Origin: Plutella xylostella
Taxonomy: Eukaryota; Arthropoda; Insecta; Lepidoptera; Plutellidae
Reading direction: 5' to 3'
NCBI RefSeq assembly: GCF_932276165.1
Contig: NC_064008.1
Span: 2,547,001-2,611,000, forward strand
Length of the DNA stretch: 64,000 bases
Translations under genes and position numbers: made by a program
Notes under the pieces: generated by a model
Database searches by the model: none
The model's input: only the letters and a program-made list of their open reading frames with translations
What the model was told of the DNA's origin: nothing
In this document: positions 56,478-64,000 of the stretch, piece by piece
Numbering within the stretch: the stretch's first letter is position 1
How the letters are laid out: each line of letters begins with the position of its first letter

Positions 56478-57190
56478 ATCCGCGGTGTGTCGCGAACCAA
56501 CGACTGTTAAGGACATACGTAAAGATCTCTTAACCAACTAGACCACGGTACTGATAATTGATTCAGTGAAAAACTCCTTGACATTCTTTCCTAGCCTGAC
56601 TATTTTTCAGTTACTTACAATTTAATTCATTATTTTGAAGTCCCTTGACCATGTACGCATGTAAAGTAGTTATTGCTACGATCTATATACCATCGTCTAT
56701 CCATTACATACACTCGGTGAGTGGTAGATTTAGTTCTTATCAAGTTTTAACTTGATTAACATAAAATTTTCCTATATGGGCGACTATTTTTTCATAATTA
56801 TTAAGAAAAATACCAATTCTACACGATACGCTTAGCACTACATGATAGAGGACACTGCAATGAACTTATGGGCATACAAAACATTTAACAGCGTGCTCCC
56901 GGAGATTAATTACATTACAATTACTTCGGCGTTATTAAAATCGCTGCCAGCCAGCAGCGATTTTGGATGACATGACGTCATCGTCACACACCCGCGCCTT
57001 AAGACACGCAGCTAGCAGTTTAGCAAAACTGGTAACTGCTGCTAGCTGCACTTTATAAGGCGCACGCCACGCCGTAAAGTAATTGTGACGTAATTAATCT
57101 CCCGGAGCACGTTGGTAAATGTGATATATGTCTATAAGTTCATTGATATATTCTCTAGCATGTAGTGCTAACAGAATTCTGCTACAATTG
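56478..57190. repeat. Foldback repeat family, copy 2, with tRNA-like end
   Basis: The 57090-57190 unit (gtaattaatctcccggagca, tagtgctaacagaattc) is inverted at about 56810-56935, forming a hairpin about 380 bp long overall. 56630-56800 is the inverse of 34500-34690. At 56478-56551 the minus strand has gtggtctagttggttaagag and ggttcgcgaca, tRNA-like A and B boxes, at the place that matches 34765-34825. Confidence 0.65.
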
Positions 57191-57805
57191 CCTTTTTTTA
57201 AAACATATTCGGCCATACAAAAATTGCTGCTAGTTTCTGCTGCTATATTCACAGACCTTAAAAAAAGGAATAAGAATCCGTACCTATCTATATTCTGGAG
57301 GCTGATATGATATACCTACCTATTTACACAAAATAATACATTTATTTATTTCATTATTATAGATAAACCACTAACAGATACATGGGCAACACAATCCCAC
57401 ATAATTAAAATTACTCACTTATATTTTAAAATATGATGTAGAAAGAACTAATACACCGCACATAAGTAGAATTCAAATTAACAATCAACACTCACATAAC
57501 TACGATTTGAGACCTATTAAATTTAGACATCAAAAGCCCTAGGAGTCTTATAATATTGAGCCATAAACGCTGAATGCAAACAAAAACCGAATTTAAATAT
57601 ATATACAGTAGAATGTTTGTCCATTTACCCCCCACTCTCCCATTTGGCAATGTTCCCAGTACTGAGCTAACAAAGCTGTAGAACATTATATTTGCCAATA
57701 TTTTTTATTAAATTGAGGTAAGCGTCAGAGTCTTTTGTACTTTAATGGCGCTGTTTGATTCCCGACTGGAAAAGAGGGTGTTGTCAGTTTTGTGTGTGTG
57801 TCCTT
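57191..57805. other. Unassigned DNA
   Basis: No supported gene or repeat. Confidence 0.35.
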
Positions 57806-57960
57806 CTTCTTCTTCTTCTTCAATCCCGCTATTCCCCCAAGGAGTCTGGGGCTTACACCAGGCGCTTCCATCCTTCTCTGTCGTGGGCCAGCAAGTTGAG
57901 CTTTGGCCATGACTTCCCTTTCTCTTGGGCCTCGCTGAATATCCGTGTGTGCCTTTTATT
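57806..57960 (-). mobile_element. LINE 3'-end fragment with gaa tail
   Basis: On the minus strand it contains aagggaagtcatggccaaag and ctcaacttgctggccca and ends in a gaa repeat (ttc run on the plus strand at 57806). This is a recurrent moth LINE end. No complete domain. Confidence 0.5.
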
Positions 57961-58547
57961 TTAACAAGTACTGGTAAATTTAGTAAATGTTCGGGTAAAT
58001 TCGGCATTTTTCCATCTACGAACAATTATTTTATTTTAGTACTATTGCATGTTATAAATTCGGTACATAAATAACTATGTATCTATAAATAACTATATAA
58101 TTCGGTACATAAATAACTATATATGTTTATTGATTTGATTACATTTATTACTCGTTTAATTGACTCTCTCAATTAAAACGGCCATCAAATGTGTATTTGC
58201 GTGTTGCTATTAAATATAGCCTATTTTCTATAATCACTGATTCCTATCCTATATCTATAGGATTTTCATAGGTCATAATAATATCTCTCAACAATAACGT
58301 CTAGTTTCAAGCTCAAAACTGCGACACTCATTACGCACTGACTGGTTCTCCATACGATATCTCAGAACAAACATTAGGCACCCTTCAGCATACATACATA
58401 TTAAAGCTACTTTTACCGACGAGAAAATAATATTTCTTCTGCCAGCCCTTAGTGAAATGAAAAAGGGTCCTTTTCATAACTGGGGAATAATGGCCGGTCG
58501 TTTATAAAAACGCAATAAAAGCACCGCGATGGTTAATCAGAATCAGA
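57961..58547. other. Unassigned DNA
   Basis: Only a short duplication of ttcggtacataaataact at about 58060 and 58102. Confidence 0.4.
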
Positions 58548-58765
58548 CTCATCCTAACTAATATTATAAATGCGAAAGTAACTGTGTCTGTCTGTCTGTC
58601 TGTCTGTCTTTTACTCTTTCACGCCAAAACTACTGAACGGATTTGAATGAAATTTGGTATACATACGGTATAGACCCTGGGAAAGAACATAGGCTACTTT
58701 TTATCCCGGAATTCCCACGGGAAAACTTTTTAAGGCGAAGCGAAGCTCGCGGGAACAGCTAGTAT
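58548..58765 (-). repeat. Common interspersed repeat, agcttcgcttcg type, inverted copy
   Basis: Minus strand matches 29007-29210: cccgcgagcttcgcttcg, cgtgggaattccgggata, aaatttcattcaaatcc and a tail of agacagaca repeats. Confidence 0.6.
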
Positions 58766-58934
58766 ATAATATACTCGGGAGCAAAGAAAAGGTTCCGCTT
58801 ACAAAATGCCGACATTGCCAAATGGCAATTTTTTTTAAAAACATTCAATTTAATGTTTGAACACAATGTTAACGTTATTAGTTGGTAGGTAGGTAATATT
58901 CTGAATGTCTAATGTGCTTTTAAATAAAAATAAA
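58766..58934. other. Unassigned DNA with poly(A) stretch
   Basis: Ends in an A-rich run adjoining the SINE. Confidence 0.4.
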
Positions 58935-59198
58935 AAAAAAAAAAAACACGCACTCACGCCTTGTACTAATGTACTCCCTTGCGGGGTAGGCAGAGGTGCA
59001 TTGCTGCACCCACTTTTCGCCAGAGTGTTATGTTAGTCCCAATGTAATAGGGGGCGGGCCTATTGCCATGTAACGGGCACATCCAAGACCCGAGAACAAA
59101 TATCTGTGTTTAAACAAATATCTGCCCCAGCCGGGAATCGAACCCGGGACCATCGGCTCAGTAGTCAGGGTCACTAACCACTACGCCATTTGGTCGTC
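58935..59198 (-). mobile_element. tRNA-derived SINE, full-looking copy
   Basis: The minus strand starts at 59198: gtagtggttagtgaccctga holds the A-box and cccgggttcgattcccgg the B-box. Then the conserved gcagatatttgtttaaaca, followed by a body through the ctaccccgcaagggagtac motif to aaggcgtgagtgcgtg. The same family occurs at 59889-60006 and 63227-63484. Confidence 0.85.
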
Positions 59199-59267
59199 TA
59201 AATGTACTTCAATATTGCAGACGGCGAAATTACGATAGCCTTTTCCGTTAAAATAAATTCATAAAAG

Positions 59268-59400
59268 AGCGGTGGTGGCGTAATGGATAAGGCCTCCTCC
59301 TCTCAAGCGAGAGGCCGTGGGTTCAATGAGTTCGTGAGTGCATATGTATGTCATAAAAGTATATAGTCCTGAAAATACGAATCTTACCGGACTGTAATAA
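59268..59400 (+). mobile_element. Second type of tRNA-derived SINE (head only)
   Basis: gtggtggcgtaatggataag followed by cctcctcctctcaagcgaga and gtgggttcaat, with A- and B-box-like motifs and an anticodon-arm-like hairpin. It resembles a tRNA head but lacks a proper 3' acceptor strand, so it is called a SINE fragment. Confidence 0.55.
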
Positions 59401-59657
59401 CCAACTTTCCTCCCTCGTATCACAATACTATTGTTTCAACACTGTGACAAATGATCATCGGAGGCAGAATATTATTATTATACTTACTGTAGAGTATAAT
59501 ATTCTTTGTGTAAAGAATTTCAGCCGTAAGATAAATTACAGACATTACGGTTGGTAATGAAATCGTAAATTCAGTAATATTAATGTTGATTTCAACTGTT
59601 TTGTTTTTAATCCATTAACAAACATTTAATCACCATCTTTCATTTTAATTAAATATA
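59401..59657. other. Unassigned AT-rich DNA
   Basis: No feature recognised. Confidence 0.4.
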
Positions 59658-59837
59658 CAGGGTGTTGCAAAAAGGGTTAACCATAGAAACATTGTTTTAA
59701 CTACTTAATGGAGAACCAAATCTTTTTTTGCGAAATTTTCAAAACTTTGAGAATTAAAGTTGTTTAGAATGACCCCCTGAGTCACCCCCTTTCGACTTAG
59801 TAAGTATATATTTTTTGCTTTAAGTACCCTTTTTACA
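59658..59837. mobile_element. MITE of the gggtgttgcaaaaagggt family
   Basis: Begins cagggtgttgcaaaaagggt and ends accctttttacac, an imperfect inverse. Internally it has gaatgaccccctgagtcacc and cccctttcgac, as in the copy at 25606-25823. Confidence 0.6.
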
Positions 59838-59888
59838 CATACCCATTTATAGGTACATATGTAGGTAACTAAAATATTTAAAATCTAC

Positions 59889-60006
59889 CATGAGTGTCGG
59901 ACAGCTGATATAATAAATATTATGTGTATCTGTCCCATCCGGAGATCGAAGTTGGGACCTTCAGCATAGCAGTCAGGGTAACTAACCACTACACCATTTG
60001 GACGTC
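59889..60006 (-). mobile_element. tRNA-derived SINE, short decayed copy
   Basis: Minus strand: gtagtggttagttaccctga, then gaaggtcccaacttcgat in the B-box place, ending gtcggacagctgatat-like sequence reversed, as in the copy at 63227-63484. Confidence 0.7.
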
Positions 60007-60229
60007 AACATCTGTTAATATTCCAGTTTCTATAGATAAGTATCTAGATCATTATGGTATTCACACAGGCGATGAATTAATAATATCAATCAATAAATGT
60101 TTCGGGTAAAGGTTGGTAACGACTGGATATTTATTAATATTACACGACGTACTTTTTTTGTAGGTATGTGTTTGTTTAGCTACCAATGTTTGTATTGGAT
60201 GCGTGTGCATCCAGTGCATCCAGTGGCGT

Positions 60230-60292
60230 GCTTTGGGAGAGGCTTACGTCAAGCAGTGGCCTGCTAAAGGCCGACAATGATGATGATGAAAT
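60230..60292 (+). mobile_element. RTE-type LINE 3' tail
   Basis: gaggcttacgtcaagcagtg then gatgatgatga, the short end of a truncated RTE element. Confidence 0.5.
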
Positions 60293-62642
60293 TTCCAGGG
60301 GAATATTTATTTCTCAGTCATACCATAGACTAATAATACACAATTGTGTATTATACCATAGACATACTTAAGTTCGTAGTAAAAAAATCGGGAGCATGTA
60401 ATTTGCCTGTAAAAAAGGTAAACTATGTAAAGTAAACCTTTCTTATGCCTCACTTTATAAAATGAAATATTGCAATATATTTCTATATTCCTGCAATATG
60501 TTTTTCGGTATCCTTTAGTTAGATAGATAAGTCCCTACAAGAATCCCTATAAACATATCCACGTAGGCACCTAACCTTAAAAGACTCCGGCGTTTCCCTT
60601 ACCCTAAGACCCCGAAGGTGCAAGCCTATAATAAATAACACCCTGTAGACTTACGCAATAAAACTTACTACACCCTAGTGTTGCCAGGATTTGATTAAAT
60701 TCCATGGAGCGGGAAAAATCACCCCTGAAACGAGGGATGTTCTACAACTCATTGAAAACTTTTCCCAAATCGATATACACACCTTGCCTACCGATCGAAA
60801 TAGATTTAGGCAAGTAGCGGTTCTTTACGAAAACCTCTGTAGTTTCGAGAATGCTCTACTCAATCAAAAACTTGACAGTCACGTAATGTCTTATCTAAAA
60901 CTACGATCTTGAACGGAACAAGCGAAACGTACTCACAATGCAGACTAATCCGGTTTTCTTTACGAAAACCCGCACTTTTCGTTTCCAATTCCAAATGCGA
61001 GTCACAAAAACCGTTTGTAAAAAACACAGAATAGTTTATCACACTTGTACACACTCGACACAAAAGCACAGACCACAGACTCGAGTTTGTATAGTTTTAA
61101 TGACGCGATTGGGGGATTCTAAAATTCTGAATTTGAATTTTTGATTCCCGCGAACGGCAGCACACGGTTGGCGGCCAGGCGTATCGAACGCGACTGAGCG
61201 GCCATGACAGTTTTGGCTGGGCATTCGCGCATGCGCACTGCCTACCCTCACAATCTTACCCATTGTTCTTACGAGGGTAAAAAATAATGCCATTCAAAAT
61301 TAAGGGTGAAGGTAACCTTATAAGGTTTCCCAAGAAGCAGCCCGGTTAATGTGGCGGATTATTTTTGAGTTGACGTTTTTGATGTTGATTGTTATAAATG
61401 GTTTAATTTAGCGATGTCTGTTTGTTTGCTGGGAAATTTGGTGGATCTTTCTTCAATTTAATGCTGCTCATATATTTCTGCCTAATTCAATAACTCAGCG
61501 TAAAGAAAGAAATACTTATGTAAGTACTTAATTCGAATGCAATCTTATGTAGCGGTACACTTTTTACCTTGTCAAACGAACAAACCTTCAGTGTTATGAA
61601 TAGGGGTCTGTGAGTTTGACTGGGTACCCATCTACATAAGCTACTTACGATCCTGACCTACACCTTAATCAACTTGGCAACAAAATGAAACCAATTAAAA
61701 TTGATAAGTGAAACAAAAGAAAGTCAAACAAATGAAAAGTGAAACAAATGAAACTCAAAAACAGTAGGTACCTATTACGAACATATAAAATACTTTCTTA
61801 CATAGCTTTTTAGAAACTTTCTTTTCCATTGCCCTGACTTTCATCCGGACAGATAGACATCTAAAGAGAGCTCAAATACGCACTTAGACGTCTCTTGGCA
61901 TCAGAGAGCTGTTTTCAGCGGGCTTCAGTGGATCATTGTCGTATTCAGGTTCGCCTTTTACTTAGTGTGGAATATTTTATTGATCTATTTCACGTTTGGA
62001 CAATTTAAGGTTTTCCGACAGGAGTTTTGAAATAAAAAGGTACTTACATCAAGAGTGAAATTGCATTTCATTTGGATAAAATTTTTTAATTATTTCCACA
62101 ATACATTACTTATATATTATACCAGGGATAACTGCAGGAATAAGATACATAATATTCTGCTAAGGTACATAAGTGTACCTCCAAAATATACAGACTCGAA
62201 AAAGTAATCTTTTCAAGTCCAAAAGAAATGATTAAGTAAATTCAGCACTCTCTGTAGATAATAAAATTATTATGAAATATAATCATTTTCAGTTTCAAAA
62301 GCTAAACCTATACCCCAGAGACTAGCTTTATAACTATTTAGAAAGGTATCTAGCTTGCTAATCTAGTTATCTTACGGACCTGCAACTGAGCTAAACTTAG
62401 GATGTCTAGAATTAGGAGCAGCTACTCCTGAACATCTAAACTTTAAGCTAGGTATCTGTATAGTATATTCTATGCTGCTATAATAACATAAAGATTGAAA
62501 TCAGATCTTCAGTGGGTATGTAACTATGTATGTTTGTAACAATAGGCTCAACTCAAGACCGTTTCAAAACTATCGTAACAAAATTAGATTTCATATTTTC
62601 GTAAATTGCATATTATAAATTTTCTTTAAACTGATAAAATTA
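60293..62642. other. Unassigned DNA with one open frame of unknown meaning
   Basis: An open frame at 60691-60912 (contains ENFSQIDIHTLPTDRNRF and ends SYLKLRS) has protein-like composition but matches no family I recognise, and no splice sites are convincing. The remainder is AT-rich without hairpins or repeat ends. Confidence 0.3.
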
Positions 62643-62730
62643 AGGCCTGTTACACAATGTCTGGATAATAGGATACTCCAGGTGTGGGATAGCAGATATG
62701 CTGTCACTCTCTGTAATTTTTATGTTTTAG
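62643..62730 (+). repeat. Half copy of the TGTTTCACAATGTCTGG MITE
   Basis: ggcctgttacacaatgtctg and gctgtcactctctgt match the left half of 24747-24888. The right arm is missing. Confidence 0.55.
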
Positions 62731-63226
62731 AAAAACTGTTTTGAAGTAACACAACTTAGCGATTGGATATCAGTTCTCGTGCGTTGGTTTTTATCAAGCT
62801 AGAGTAAGCCTCCTGCGGTTGAAACCACGAACACTATACCTACGTCGTATAGGTATTTTGTCAAGCAAGACTAGCCCCCTGACATTAACGAATCAATTCC
62901 ATTAGGAACATGCAACAAGAATTATTTACAAAGAATCACTGCACTAGATTATTCATTATTTCTAACCTTTGTCCCCCAACATTCACTTTTAATTCGAAGT
63001 CTTTAAAGTATACTAGCTTCTACAGCAAGGGAAATAAGAGTCAAGGGCTAGGAATAAATTGGACGGATTCAATGGATAACGCATGTAATGTTTTCCCCCA
63101 ATTTAACAGAATGTCAACAGAAATCTGGGAGGGGTGCCACTTTATTTATAAGCTTAGTGCGACTTGGAGCTACGAAATTAAAACAAATAACCCCGAAAAC
63201 TCAATAGGTTCTTATAAGATAACGCG
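62731..63226. other. Unassigned DNA
   Basis: No supported gene. An open frame of 114 codons (62910-63254) runs into the SINE, so it is not taken as real. Confidence 0.35.
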
Positions 63227-63484
63227 ACGATCGAATGGACGGTGTGGTGGTTAGTAACCCTGACTGTTATGCCGAAGGTCCCGGGTGCGATCCCCGGCCG
63301 CGGCAGATATTTGTTTAAGGACAGATATTTGTACCTACTCAGGCCTTGTGTGTCATATTAGTTATATTAGACTGTATGCATATAATATCTAAGTATCTAT
63401 TTATATGTGTAGACACATCAGCTGTCCGATACCCATATTACAGGCTCTACCTAGCTTCGGGTCGGATGGCCGCGTGTGAGATAG
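63227..63484 (+). mobile_element. tRNA-derived SINE
   Basis: Head: gtggtggttagtaaccctga (A-box) and cccgggtgcgatccccgg (B-box), then gcagatatttgtttaagg, tagacacatcagctgtccga and ctagcttcgggtcggatggc. Same family as 58935-59198, with a different distal part. Confidence 0.75.
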
Positions 63485-64000
63485 GTATCTTCACATATTA
63501 TTTTATCTTCCTAGCTCCAAAAGACCTCCCAAATCATTAGTGGCCCTCTGAGAAGGAATTCCCTGCAAGAGGTGTCGCGATACGTTTTATTACGAACATT
63601 CATCTCTCGCGACCCTCTCAGTGTTTCCTTACTTAGATTAACAATATACGAACAAGATGATGTGTCACGTGTATATGACGCAGGCATCTGGTTGAATCTC
63701 CTTTTTGGTTGAATCACTAGCGCGTTCATTGGATGGCGCTACTCAATTGTATGGCTAAAGGACAACTCGTCAAGTCGTTGAATGTAACGTTCGACGTCTT
63801 GACTGAACGTTATTCAGCGAAGTCGTTGAATGGGATATAGTATAGCAACTTTGTAATGTCTGGTTAGGGTGAACATGACCAGACAAGAGTCAACAAAAAT
63901 ACTATGTTTCAAAGCTCTTTTCTCACAAATTAAGTATACAATAACAATAAACGTATACACCTTGACATTGTTGTTCATATTTTTTCTTTGAAACTATCAC
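63485..64000. other. Unassigned DNA to window end
   Basis: Includes a weak match to the MITE arm near 63855 (tttgtaatgtctggttag). Nothing else supported. Confidence 0.35.

Noticed and set aside
59110..59198. tRNA gene on the minus strand
   Set aside because: A- and B-boxes are present, but the sequence continues into a SINE body found in other copies; no proper acceptor stem closes.
62910..63254. 114-codon plus-strand frame
   Set aside because: No domain, no splice context, and its end runs into a SINE head.

Overview
The window is AT-rich eukaryotic nuclear DNA and almost certainly lepidopteran. It has spliced exons, tRNA-derived SINEs, many short foldback transposons, and RTE, Jockey, CR1-like and I-type LINEs of the kind abundant in moths and butterflies. 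There are no operons, CRISPR arrays or bacterial features. The call of a lepidopteran rests on the repeat families and is an inference.

I can support one complete host gene. It is a glycoside hydrolase family 27 enzyme (alpha-galactosidase / alpha-N-acetylgalactosaminidase type) on the minus strand, 10689 down to 6221. It has eight exons whose phases all match, giving 421 residues with a signal peptide and both catalytic aspartates. A few short exon-like segments (35.6-36.9 kb and 54.8-55.1 kb) may belong to other genes but are weak.

The rest is mostly mobile DNA. 0-2.5 kb: 3' half of a Ty3/gypsy element ending in its LTR. 2.9-6 kb: foldback elements and a 0.73 kb terminal-inverted-repeat family. 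11.4-16.5 kb: foldbacks, then a hAT with an 8-bp target duplication inside a smaller MITE, itself carrying nested inserts and an 85-bp tandem array. 17.7-23.4 kb: a LINE 3' end and a damaged CR1-like LINE. 24-29.3 kb: hairpin MITEs and a SINE. 30.1-33.9 kb: a 5'-truncated Jockey-like LINE with an open ORF2 between 71-bp direct repeats. 36.9-43.1 kb: BEL/Pao and Copia scraps next to a full-length I-type LINE with both ORFs open and a perfect 11-bp target duplication. 43.1-46.5 kb: a small hAT and a TIR element carrying a chimera of two LINE fragments. 46.5-51.1 kb: a three-level nest, in which a hAT contains the TIR repeat, which contains a gypsy element with identical LTRs and a tRNA-Pro-type primer binding site. 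51-64 kb: LINE tails, SINEs, foldbacks and unassigned AT-rich DNA.

The nests give a relative insertion order, and several elements look recent. I did not find a clearly novel biological system. The most notable items are the GH27 active-site variants, the intact I-type LINE, the 71-bp duplication and the triple nest.
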